Positions 49,250-59,819 are shown, counted from the first letter of the stretch. The stretch: 64,000 bases of DNA from Physcomitrium patens (GCF_000002425.4 NC_037260.1:12705516-12769515); one strand, 5' to 3'. Program-made: numbers and translations. The notes: generated by a model not told the origin, from the letters alone.

Positions 49250-50115
49250 TTAGATATTTAGTATAAAATTTAAGGAGAAGATTGGGACTCAAAGATATAG
49301 ATTCAAGCCTCTAAGGAACTTATTTGGAGGGATGAAAGCAAGGTATGAAGGATGAAAAAAGAGAGTAAAAAACTTCAAGAATCAAAATCAAAGGCTATAA
49401 GGTTTTTGATTTGGATTAAAATTTGTATATAAAGTTTAGAGGATTTGGAGTTAGAGTAATGAAGTTATAACCATTTGAAGTTAAAGTATCTTTTTAAGTC
49501 TTATTATTGTTATTTTGAAGATACAAAGAGTTTTATTATAGATTTTGGAAATTATGAGGTATAATAATAAAAGTAATTTTTAAAATCTATATCTCTTATA
49601 AAAGAATTTTTGTATTTGGATTTTATATAAAGAAGTTATATAACATTGAAGACATCACATATAATTCAAAGGCAGTAAATGAATCATTTTATTGATAGTA
49701 ATGATTAAAGCCATATCTTGAGTTTTCAAATGAATTTTTTGTTCGATTTTTTTGAAAATATTTGTTATTAGGTTAAAAAGCTATATATCAAAATTTTATG
49801 ATATTTAAATATTTAATTTGTGAGATATGAAGAAATTTACACACATGTATATGTAAGCTTGGATTTGAAGCTACCATTAGAATTTTGGCAATATTTCAAG
49901 ATCTATAATGAATTTGTAGTTGAAATTTGTTTTATTAGTTGTTAAAAGTATATCAGTACTTTATGTAAAATTTGGATTTGTTTAGATAGTCCAATCATGA
50001 CATATGAGTTGTTGAAGTTTGGAAAAAATTCACCTTAAGAATATACAAGGTTTTATAATATTTTTATTACTTTTTTGGTGATCTTTGGTACTTAGGCCTT
50101 ATGTATTGATGTAAT
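49250..50115. repeat. Repeat Y, copy 2 (inverted relative to copy 1)
   Basis: The reverse complement aligns with 47680-48650 along most of its length, at clearly diverged identity. With copy 1 it forms an inverted pair around a spacer of about 0.6 kb. Confidence 0.65.
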
Positions 50116-52796
50116 TTCTCCTATATTTCAAAGAGGGTAGGATAAGACTTACAGGGTCAAATGAACTTTTGAAAACTAATTTTAAAAAAGGTGACATAAA
50201 AAGATTAAATGAAGAATGAATACAAAAGAATAATATCATATAAGAAAAAAAAGTCGAGTCTTATTCTATTACGGTTGAAAAAAAAGCAATTAAAGCTAAT
50301 TCCTTGCCAACTACACAATCTATGATCAAATGACTTGAATCTATCTGAAACATAATTACATGGAATAATTTAGTTGATGTTATTAATATAAAAATATTTT
50401 TATGTGAGAACAAACATGATGATGATTTGCATGATGCTATAATTGAAGAAAAAAGAGGTAGAGCTATTTATGAAGAAAATATTGTTGAGCCTAAAAATAA
50501 GAAAAGACATCTAAGGAATATAGAAGCTTTTAAGGAGAAAAAATCAAAGAGGATGGCTTTTTTTAGTCATTGTGGTGGTGCATCATTACCAAAAGAGTGG
50601 TGGAAGAAGGAAATAGAAAAAAAAAAGTTGACAAAAATAAACCTTTATGTAAGAATCCTACTTATAAGCTTCAATCTCACATTGAAATATATATAGATAT
50701 GAAAAGATTTTTAGAAGAGAAGATCTTAGATGCCAAAATTGAATTCACTCTAAGAAAGATTCTTAATATGGCCAAATTTTTTTTTTATAAGTTGATTATC
50801 AATGTAATAAAGAAGAAGAGACATATGACAATTGAAGCTACTATAATACAGGAATTGGATACAGTAGTAACTATGGATGATGAAGAAGAAATAGAATAGG
50901 TATTTGCACACTTTGCAAGATTAAAAACTAGAAATAAGACTAATATGAGAGATGATGCTTCATTTAAACATATTGAGGTGATAAAAAAAACATCAAATGG
51001 AATGCACATCTTTGGAATCTAAAGAAATAAAGAAGATTGTATGAAAAGCATGTATAAACACTTGCTCTAAATGTAGTAATGATAGAAAAAAAAGTAATAG
51101 CTATTCAATTTTTTTATTAGACAAGAGCTACTACAAAGACATATGTGAGGTTGAGAGACTCTAAAGATCTTATTTTGGCCTTAGTTGATTATGGATTTGA
51201 AATCAACATCAAATCAAGGCAGACATATGAAAAGAATAAATGACCAATTGATATCAACCATTATTGGATAATTAGAGCTGCAAACAACCAACAAAGTGAT
51301 TTATATGGAGCTTGTCTAGCTGTAAAGACAAGGATTGGAGATGTGAAAGTTGAGCAAATTTTTTTTGTGCAAAACTATGTTATATATCTAGTAATACTTG
51401 GTCAGCCCTATACTATAGTTGCTAGAATAGAGACTAAAATCTTGGATGATAATTCACATTATACAAGGATTTGTAGTTGGAATAGAAGAAAGGTTGTGTA
51501 ATTTATTATTATAAAATCTATATATAAAAGACATAGAAAATAATTAAAAGAAATACCTTTAGAGCCGAAAAACAACTTTGCCAATTTTTAGAAAGTATCC
51601 TTGTAGGATGGAGACACATAGATGCAAATCAATCATCTACAAACCTCAATATAGATAATATGAATTTTGGATTTTAAATGGATTTGTGAATATTCAAAGG
51701 ATTAAAGATATAGTTTCTATAAATAAAAAAAGAATAAAGAAACAAAAAAAAATTAAAAACTAAAAAAAATAGATTTAATTTCAAATGATGAAATCATAGT
51801 TGGAATAATAGAAGAAGTAGGTTTAGAAGATGATTTAATAAAAATTCTAGAAAATTTAGCTATAAGTATGAATAAAGATGCTATAATAGAAATACACTTA
51901 AGGACTTACGAAGAGTTAAAAGACATGGTAGAAAATGTTGGATTTTCTATAAGCTATGGATTGAAACATGAGACTAAAATTCAAACTAAATATAAAATTG
52001 TTACAAGAAAAGTAAAACCTGTAGCTATCTAGTTACCAATTGATACTATGAAATATATTGAGTAGGCAAATAAAAAGCAAAGTTTGAGAAAGAAGCATAG
52101 AATTAGGCATTATTTTACTCAAGAATCATTATCTAAGCTAAAAATTGGAGGGGGTGATTTCTTGACATCAATAGAAGAGAATATATTTAAAAAGATACTT
52201 ATTCAACATGATAGGGCATTTATATTAACTATTAATGAGGTTAGATGTGTGGATCCTAGTATTATAATATCTATGGTAATATTTATAATGTCACATATTC
52301 TATAGAATTTAAAGCCTATATTTATGCCTAGAGCTTTGCTTTCAAAATTGATAGAATTATTAAAAGAGAAGGTAAAGATAGATATTTTTGAACATTTAAT
52401 TGCTCTCTATTATAATAGATGGTTCATAATATATAAGAAATCAAAGGCATTAAGGTTCATTCAAGTTATGCAACCAGCAAACAAAGTGACCATTTGAAAC
52501 ATTACGTCAGATCCTATAGTGGATGAAGTGGCTACGTAATTTGCAAGTCATGCCATTTATTCTATTAGAGACTTGTATTTTAGGTATGACCAATTTCAAT
52601 TTATTAAAGAAAGTAGAGATTTAACTACCATGAAGATTCTTTTAGGTTTAATGAGGATGTGTACCTTACTTCAAGGTGCAATCAATTCAGTGGCTCATAT
52701 GCAAAATGCTATGAATCAAATATTAAAAAAATTTGTCCCTAAAAAAACCATTCCATTTTTGGATAATATACCTATAAAAAGAGATAAGAAAGAAGA

Positions 52797-52801
52797 TAAG
52801 G
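52797..52801. repeat. Target-site duplication TAAGG (left)
   Basis: Identical to TAAGG at 59173-59177 on the far side of the Cv1 element. Confidence 0.95.
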
Positions 52802-53353
52802 TGTCTCGGCCATAATCATGTAAGCTAATAATTACATATAGAAATAGGTAGAAGTAAGTAAAAGTAGATAAAAGTAAGTTAATTCTATAATATTTAACAT
52901 GGAAGCTTCCTAGAAACTTCTTAGATACTACTTTGACTTCATAGGTGTCTTTAATTGACTTTTTGGATTAGAAACGTGGTCAACAAGTTGTCCATGTGCC
53001 ACACATGTTGTTAGCTTGAAGATCAAGCTAACTATGTGGCCCACACGTAGAAAAACTTGCCTTGTAAGTCAAGGCATGTGTCCTACAAAGTCAACACATA
53101 TTGGAGGTCCTATAGAACGTCGCCACGTAGCCCCTAGTTAGATAGTATATATAGAGACAAGAGTGAAGGCTTCTTCACTCTTGTCAACTCTTTTCTTGCT
53201 CCTAGTCCAGGTTCAAGAGTCTTTAGTTTCTTGTCTTGTGGCAATAGCCATTTCAATTTCCTTTTAATATACATACTTGTTTATATTTTGACTTATTATA
53301 TCGAGATAGCCTTTTTGTGTATATTTTCCCTCATCGAGTCTTTGTCCTTGACA
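52802..53353 (+). repeat. 5' LTR of the Cv1 element (plus copy)
   Basis: TGTC...GACA ends. U3 holds an inverted repeat of 10-bp arms (53010-53032) and a TATA box (53146-53153). R is predicted to start at A53177, 31 bp after the TATA start. Confidence 0.95.
53146..53187 (+). promoter_or_regulatory. Core promoter, U3/R hairpin and self-primer of the Cv1 LTR
   Basis: TATATATA (53146-53153) is followed by a perfect inverted repeat, arms GACAAGAGTGAAG (53156-53168) and CTTCACTCTTGTC (53173-53185), loop GCTT. The 11-mer ACTCTTGTCAA (53177-53187) starts where transcription should start (YR context CA). It is complementary to the primer-binding site 53356-53366. Confidence 0.8.
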
Positions 53354-53355
53354 GA

Positions 53356-53366
53356 TTGACAAGAGT
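53356..53366 (+). promoter_or_regulatory. Self-priming primer-binding site (Cv1 plus copy)
   Basis: TTGACAAGAGT starts 2 nt after the 5' LTR. It is a perfect 11-nt complement of the predicted transcript 5' end. The geometry and length match the Tf1/sushi self-priming mechanism; no tRNA complement is seen at this position. Confidence 0.85.
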
Positions 53367-53374
53367 ACACTTAC

Positions 53375-53480
53375 AATATCAGAGTTTTATTTTTCTTGAG
53401 TAAGAGTGGATTACCCCTTTCTCTTGACAAGACATAAGCGTATTAGAAGTTTACGGATTACCCACTTCTAAAATGATATT
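53375..53480 (+). other. Leader RNA module (Cv1 plus copy)
   Basis: The closing stem is AATATCA with TGATATT. Arm 1 is AAGAG with CTCTT (53402-53406 and 53421-53425), with GGATTACC at 53408-53415 in the loop. Arm 2 is TAGAAGT with ACTTCTA (53444-53450 and 53464-53470), with GGATTACC at 53455-53462 in a 13-nt loop. The length is 106 nt. Confidence 0.78.
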
Positions 53481-53564
53481 GTTCTTAGTATCTTCTTTGT
53501 TATCAAGTCTTTCTTTTCTTTTGTCTTGAGCAGTATCAAACAAATTTTTCTTCTTAGTGTCATT

Positions 53565-54568
53565 ATGGCAGAGCTTGTTGAAATGAAGAGTGCAATGCCA
53601 CAAATGCAAGAGCAAATGAGGGAGTTAATGCTTGCAATGCATCAACTCAATTCACCAACACAGGAAAGAACAAGAATAGGAGAAAGTGGGGATATAGAGA
53701 TGATCGGAGCTGCTTCAACATCTACAACAAATCACGTTCCTTCTCCAATTGTACAACACCCTGTAAGCACTAGAGAACCAAGAATTGCCTTACCCGAGAA
53801 ATTTGATGGTACGAGATCAAAGTTTCGAGGATTCATCAATCAAGTACAATTGGCAATTGAACTTCAACCGCAAAGCTATCCAACTCCAGGATCATAAATC
53901 AGGTTTATTGACACTCTACTTTCAGGTTCTGCATTATCGTGGTTTTCGTCTTTTCTTGAACAACGAAATCCAATATTGGACAATTTAAAAGTTTTTTTGG
54001 CGAAGTTTCGATCTATGTATGGTGAACACGATGCAACTCGTGTTGCAACAAATAAGATCCAAATTCTGCGACAAGAAAATCGCTCCATAACAGTGTATGC
54101 TTCACAATTTCGACAACTTGCAATTGACATCAAGTGGGATGATGCTGCACTCATCAGTCAATTTCTTTATGGATTGCAATACGAAGTAAAGAAATTGATG
54201 CTCAACTTACCTGATCCTCAAACTTTAAGTCAAGCAATCAATTTTGCGGTAAAACGTGATAATCGACTTTTCGAATTTCGATCCGAGAATCATTCACGGG
54301 ACCTCAATGTTATTACTCAATGGCAACATCAACATCTTTGCCAAACATACATTCGAAAGTAGAAGACATGCAAATTGACGCGATACGTTTTAAACCCCTA
54401 ACTGAGCAAGAAAAGATTCGTCGTCGTCAAAAAGGATTATGTTTATATTGCGGAGAACCTAAGCACACTGCTCAACATTGTCCAAAGAAACGACGCAACT
54501 ATAAAATGATGGGTACGACGGTCAAAGAAGACAACATGTCGGAAAACGGATTCGTCCAACTACAATAG
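53565..54568 (+). pseudogene. gag of the Cv1 element (plus copy)
   Basis: The start is MAELVEMKSAMPQMQEQMRE at 53565; an upstream in-frame ATG exists, but the sister copy starts at the same Met-Ala-Glu. It continues with ALPEKFDGTRSKFRGFINQV, the gag core (MYGEHDATRVATNKIQILRQ, FLYGLQYEVKKLMLNLPD) and a CCHC knuckle (LYCGEPKHTAQHCPKK). pol begins in the -1 frame around the junction CAATAGGGACC. gag is broken in a couple of places. Confidence 0.88.
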
Positions 54569-54573
54569 GGACC

Positions 54574-57500
54574 GTGCAGCTAGAACCTTGTACAATTCCT
54601 AATGAAGGTCCTATCCTCTCCTCAGAACCCTCTCCTTGTTTTATAATAGACTTATATTTAGGACCTAAGAATTACAAAGCCTCTACTTTATTAGATTCGG
54701 GAGCCTCAGCATGTTTTTTAGATGAACAATTTGTTAAAAGTCATAAAATACTCTTTGTACAGAAACCTAAACCAGTACATGTAGAAGTCATAGATGGTCG
54801 TCCCTTGTCTTCTGGAGATGTCACTCATAAAACTCATCTTATAAAAGTAACAATAGACTGTCATGATAGCTACATAGCTTTTAACATAATTAAATACTCG
54901 TCCAATCCAGTTATTTTAGGTTTATCCTGGCTAGAAAAATATAACCCTCGAATAGATTAGAATTTGCGTAAACTTGACTTTTCCCAGAGCATTATTAATA
55001 GTTCTACTAACCAAGTAAAAAATTATAAGTCTAGTATAGTAAAACCCATACTGATAGGTGCAAAAGCATTTATACACGCAGCAAAAGAAGGATCAACTTT
55101 TGCTATTTATGCTGCACCTATTTCTAAAAACGTAAAGACTTCAAGTGGCATTCCAAGTCAATATCAGGAGTATCAAGACGTTTTTGAGAAAAAGAATGCA
55201 GATATTCTTCCTGAGCATCATCCATATGATTGTTCAATCGACCTCAAGAAAGGAACTCAGCCACTATTTGGACCAATTTACAGTTTATCGCAAGATGAGT
55301 TGGCTGAACTCAAGACATATATTGACGAGAATTTAGCGAAGAATTTCATACGCCATTCAAAATCTCCAGCAGGAGCTCCAATTCTATTTGTAAAGAAAAA
55401 AGATGGATCTTTACGAATGTGTATTGATTATCGAGGACTCAACAAGATCACAATCAAGAACAGGTATCCATTACCTTTGATATCAGGACTCCTTGACCAG
55501 TTGAATCAAGCTAAGATCTATACAAAAATAGATCTAAGAGGAGCATATAATCTAGTACGGATCAAAGAAGGAGATGAATGGAAGACTGCGTTTCGAACCA
55601 GGTATGGATATTTTGAATATAATGTCATGCCCTTTGGACTCACGAATGCACCAGCTGCTTTTCAACATCTCATGAATGATGTATTTCGTGAATTCTTAGA
55701 CAATTTTGTCGTCTACTATCTAGACGATATCCTGATCTATTCTAAGAATGTCGAAGAACATGAAATACATGTTCGTCAAGTATTACAAAAACTTAGAGAT
55801 GCAGGATTGTATGCCAAGATGGAAAAGTGTGTATTTCACACTACTCAAGTTGACTTTTTAGGATACATCATTTCAAATGATGGTCTCATGATGGATTCTA
55901 AGAAAGTCTAAACAATCATGGATTGGAAGATTCCAAGAACAGTAAGAGATGTCCAATGTTTCTTGGGATTTGTCAATTACTATCGGATCTTCATCAAAGA
56001 TTTTTCACCAGTTGTAGCTCCACTTATACGCTTGATTAGTAAAGATAAATTCCAATGGAATCAAGAAGCGGAAGCAGCATTTGAAGCCTTGAAGACATCG
56101 TTTGTCTCTGCACCAGTCTTATATCGTGTTGACTTTTTCAAGGCATTTTTTATGGAAACAACTACATCAGATTTTGCCTTGGGTGCAGTTTTATCACAAA
56201 TGGGATCAGATGACAAACTTCATCTGATAGCTTTTCATTCAAGAAAATTCTCAGCAGCCGAGATCATTTATGAGATCCACGATAAAGAACTTCTTGCGAT
56301 CGTGGATTCCTTTCAAGAATGGCGTCATTATCTAGAAGGCGCTTCTAGTCCAGTCACTATGTATACAGATCACAAGAACCTCGAGTATTTCATGTCAGCA
56401 CGCGTGTTGAATCGTCGTCAAGCTCGTTGGAGTATGTCTTTGTCAAGTTTCGAGTTCATTATCACTTATCGGCCAGAAAAACAACAAGGTTTATCCAATG
56501 CCCTATCTAGACGTTCTTATTTTGCACCAAAAGAAGGAGATGCAGCTTTTGAGCAACAAAGAACGGTCCTCTTGAAATCGGAGCAATTTCATCTCCGAGC
56601 AATGAAATCAACATTGACTGTTGATTCAACTTTTCTCAAGCAAATCCAGTCCCGTATGTCCTCAGACCCTCTTGTTTATGATATCGAGAATAATTCTTCC
56701 AAGTCTCATGATCCTTCTAAGTTCGAGTTCAAGAATAATCTATTATATTTTGAAGGACGCCTATATGTTCCAGAAGGAGAAGCACGTTTACGTGTTCTTC
56801 AAGCACGTCATGACTTTCTAGCAGCAGGGCACTTTGGATATAATAAGACTTTGGAACTTATATGAAGAGATTTTTGGTGGCCACAAATGTGGAAGTCAGT
56901 CAAAGACTTTGTACAATCATGTGATATTTGTTCAAGATCAAAAATTCCTCGTCATCGACCTTACAGACTTCTTCAGCCATTACCTATACCAGAACAACCA
57001 TGGTCTTCTGTTTCTATGGATTTCATCATAGATCTTCCAAGCTCAAGATCTTATGATTCTATATTTGTGATAGTAGATCGTTTCACCAAGATGGCACATT
57101 TTGTGCCATGTACAAAATCTATCACAGGTAAAGAAACAGCTAAGCTTTTCATTGATAATATCTATCGCTATCATGGATTACCTAAAGATATCATATCGGA
57201 TAGGGGAACTCAATTTGTGTCAAGATTTTGGAGGACCCTTTTCAAGATTTTAAAAGTGGATATAAAGCTATCTTCGGCTTTCCATCCTCAAACTGATGGA
57301 CAAACAGAGCGCGTAAACCAAGTCTTGGAGCAATATTTAAGGTGTACTATCAACTACCAACAAGATGATTGGACAACCCTTCTGCCATTGGCAGAGTTTG
57401 CTTATAATAATACGGTACATTCTTCCACGCAACAAACACCTTTTTTTACCAATTATGGCTATCATCCACGACTTGATACTTTTGATTTTTCAAAAGTTGA

Positions 57501-58020
57501 TAATCCTGCAGCAGAAGATATGGTAAATCGGTTGTCAGAGTTACATGCAATAATGAAGACGCAATTGAAGGAAGCTCAAGAACGACAAAAGATAAATATA
57601 GATCTATATCGTAAGGAGCAACCGCAACTCAACGTGGGTGATAAGGTATGGCTACTTCGTCGCAATATCAAGACTACTCGACCTTGTGACAAGTTGAACT
57701 ATGGTAGGCTTGGCCCCTTTTCTATTTCTGAACAGATCAACCCAGTTGCATATCGGTTACATCTATCGGAGTCAATGAAGATCCATCCTGTATTCCACGT
57801 GTCTCTTCTTGAACCATATAAGACAGTGGATATACAAGGAAGAAGACAAATGCCACCGCCTCCTACAACAGAAGATAATAATGAAGAATTTGAGGTGGAA
57901 GAGATATTAGACTCAAGGCGGCACCGAAATAAGCTGGAATATCTTGTTCATTGCCGCAGATATGATATTAGTGAACGCACATAGGAGCCATCTAGGAATC
58001 TAACAAATGCATCAGCTAAA
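54574..58020 (+). pseudogene. pol of the Cv1 element (plus copy)
   Basis: Protease with STLLDSGASACFLDEQF (the DSG catalytic triplet present). RT with [20 protein letters not shown] and the catalytic [10 protein letters not shown] (about 55730). RNase H (YTDHKNLEYFMSARVLNRRQ). Integrase with CDICSRSK, SMDFIIDLPSSRSYDSIFVI, DRGTQFVSRFW and HPQTDGQTERVNQVLEQYL, so the DDE residues are visible. The GPF module (LGPFSISEQINPVAYRL) and a chromodomain (EEFEVEEILDSRR, LEYLVH) follow. Most stretches are long and open, with a few breaks overall. Confidence 0.92.
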
Positions 58021-58156
58021 GTCAAATATTTTCATCAACGACATCCATCAAAACCAAGATAAAAATCTCTTTTATAAAAGAGACAAGATTGAGGCAAGAT
58101 AACATTCAATTTCCTATCCTTGTTTGTAACTTCTTTGCATTTGTGACGCTAATTAG

Positions 58157-58579
58157 ATGGAGAGCCAACAACCAGCGGATTCAACTCAAGAACCTTCGTT
58201 TGCTGACCTGTCGGACGAGACATTACGATTGTCACAACCTTCAAGACGACGCAATCGAGATGAAGATCTTCAAGAATGACATGTTCTTCCTCAAATAGAT
58301 GGTGAGATACAACACGTTTGGTATCACGATTTGGGAAGGGACTCCCGATGTTTGGTGATTTTGCTAGAGGTAGGAACAACTCCTGATGGTGTTCCAAATA
58401 TTCTATTCGAAGGAAGTTACAAAGGCCTCAACAATGATCAAATAACTGGGTGGTCTTCCCGCCCTGGTATGGGACACTACCGATGGTTGAGAGGCCCTAT
58501 CAATCATCTTCGAAGAGAACAGAGATCAGAGTATGTGGCGAATACAATTCGTCGCATCATAGATTTCCTCAACATATGA
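58157..58579 (+). CDS. Small extra ORF of the Cv1 element (plus copy)
   Basis: The frame begins MESQQPADSTQEPSFADLSD and ends RRIIDFLNI, about 140 codons, with the C-terminal 83 codons open from 58331 (RDSRCLVILLEVGTTPDGVP, GMGHYRWLRGPINHLRREQR). It begins about 130 bp after the chromodomain and stops about 27 bp before the polypurine tract. Its similarity to the sister copy is high across the whole length. The function is unknown; there are no membrane segments. This is a fossil copy. Confidence 0.75.
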
Positions 58580-58606
58580 TGACCGCTCCTCGTGGAACTC
58601 GTTTCT

Positions 58607-58617
58607 AGAAAGGGGGG
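58607..58617 (+). promoter_or_regulatory. Polypurine tract of the Cv1 element
   Basis: AGAAAGGGGGG, three nucleotides (TAA) before the 3' LTR TGTC. The Cv2 elements have the counterpart AAAGGAGGGGG followed by TGA. Confidence 0.88.
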
Positions 58618-58620
58618 TAA

Positions 58621-59172
58621 TGTCACAACCATAATCAAATAAGCTAATAATTACATATAGAAATAGGTAGAAGTAAGTAAAAGTAGATAAAAGTAAGTTA
58701 ATTCTATAATATTTAATATGGAAGCTTCCTAGAAACTTCCTAGATGCTGCTTTGACTTCATAGGTGTCTTTAATTGACTTTTTGGATTAGAAACGCGGTC
58801 AACAAGTTGTCCATGTGCCACACATGTTGTTAGCTTGAAGATCAAGCTAACTATGTGGCCCACACGTAGAAAAACTTACCTTGTAAGTCAAGGCATGTGT
58901 CCTACGAAGTCAACACATATTGGAGGTCCTATTGAACGTCGCCACGTAGCCCCTAGTTAGATAGTATATATAGAGATAAGAGTGAAGGCTTCTTCACTCT
59001 TGTCAACTCCTTTCTTGCTCCTAGTCCAGGTTCAAGAGTCTTTAGTTTCTTGTCTTGTGGCAATAGCCATTTCAGTTTCCTTTTAATATACATATTTGTT
59101 TATATTTTGACTTATTATATCGAAATAGCCTTTTTGTGTATATTTTCCCTCATCGAGTCTTTGTCCTTGACA
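58621..59172 (+). repeat. 3' LTR of the Cv1 element (plus copy)
   Basis: 552 bp, same length as its partner at 52802-53353, about 3.3% different. It is followed by the TAAGG duplication. Confidence 0.95.
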
Positions 59173-59799
59173 TAAGGATGAGACCATTTCTATTTGCTTT
59201 ATGGATTGATAAGACTACTCATAGTACTACTACTAGTTACATGCCTATAGAGTTAATGTTAGAAGAAAAAACTATAATGCCAGTTGAAGAAATTTATTTT
59301 ACATGGATGTTTTTATCTTAGAAAGTTAATATCAATAAAAAAATATTACTGGAATTTTGAATCTAATAATTAGGAAGTTTACATAAAGACCTATAAATTA
59401 CAATTGAAAAATTAAAGGAAGCAAGATTGAAAAGTAAAGAAAGTTTTGACAGAATTCATAAGTTGAGGCCTAAGCCTATAAAAATTAGAGACTAAATTCT
59501 AATTTATGATAGCAACCTTAGACATCAGCATAGCATTGTAAAAAATTTGTAAAGAAGTAGTTTGCACCATATGTGGTAGTTACAGTCTATGATAATGCCA
59601 CATATTTCTTACATGAGTAAGATAGAACTATCATTAGAATTTCAATAATAAAAAAGAAGGTAAAGGCTTTTAAAAGAAGAGATATGCGATTCAAAATAGA
59701 AGAACTGGACGAATTTTTATTTTAATATTCGGCCCAAAAATACAAAACAGAAGAATCTATGTGTTAGGGACATAGTCTTTAGACCTTTCTAGAGACAAG

Positions 59800-59819
59800 T
59801 TTCTAGAACCTTCTAGAAA
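59800..59819. promoter_or_regulatory. Four-unit heat-shock-element array in U3
   Basis: TTCTAGAACCTTCTAGAA (59801-59818): TTC, GAA, TTC, GAA in exact 5-bp phase. Further dyads lie at about 59872, 59970 and 60025. Inducibility is inferred. Confidence 0.65.

Larger units (their letters stand above)
52802..59172 (+). mobile_element. Young Cv1 chromovirus, nearly whole (6.37 kb)
   Basis: LTRs of 552 bp lie at 52802-53353 and 58621-59172, differing at about 18 sites by eye (about 3.3%), with perfect TAAGG duplications. The layout is self-priming site, one leader RNA module, gag, CCHC, protease, RT, RNase H, integrase, chromodomain, extra ORF and polypurine tract (58607-58617). It is a sister of 31660-38053 in the opposite orientation. 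It has somewhat more damage, about seven or eight breaks. Its age by LTR divergence is similar to the sister copy. Confidence 0.95.
50230..59740 (+). mobile_element. Old gypsy element of a third type, split by the young Cv1 copy
   Basis: The left part (50230-52801) reads a gag-like segment (ILDAKIEFTLRKILNMAK), an aspartic protease region (LVDYGFEINIKSRQTYEK, VILGQPYT) and the first half of RT (SKLKIGGGDFLTS, LYFRYDQFQF, LMRMCTLLQGAINSVAHMQN, PFLDNIPI). The right part (59178-59740) reads the integrase end (ALWIDKTTHSTTTSYMPIEL, KESFDRIHKLRPKPI). The type differs from the chromoviruses and carries no chromodomain in view. It is broken in many places and incomplete; no LTR was assigned. Confidence 0.75.

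Noticed and set aside
50427-50899. A host Lys-rich protein gene
   Set aside because: The words ILDAKIEFTLRKIL and the protease and RT that follow on the same strand place it in an old gypsy element.
53375-53390. AATATCAGAG after the LTR as an initiator-Met tRNA primer site
   Set aside because: It lies more than 20 nt from the LTR and forms the closing stem of the leader module, recurring in each tandem unit. The site 2 nt from the LTR pairs with the transcript start instead.
58157-58579. Envelope gene in the chromovirus
   Set aside because: The frame is short and has no signal peptide, membrane segment or cysteine pattern.
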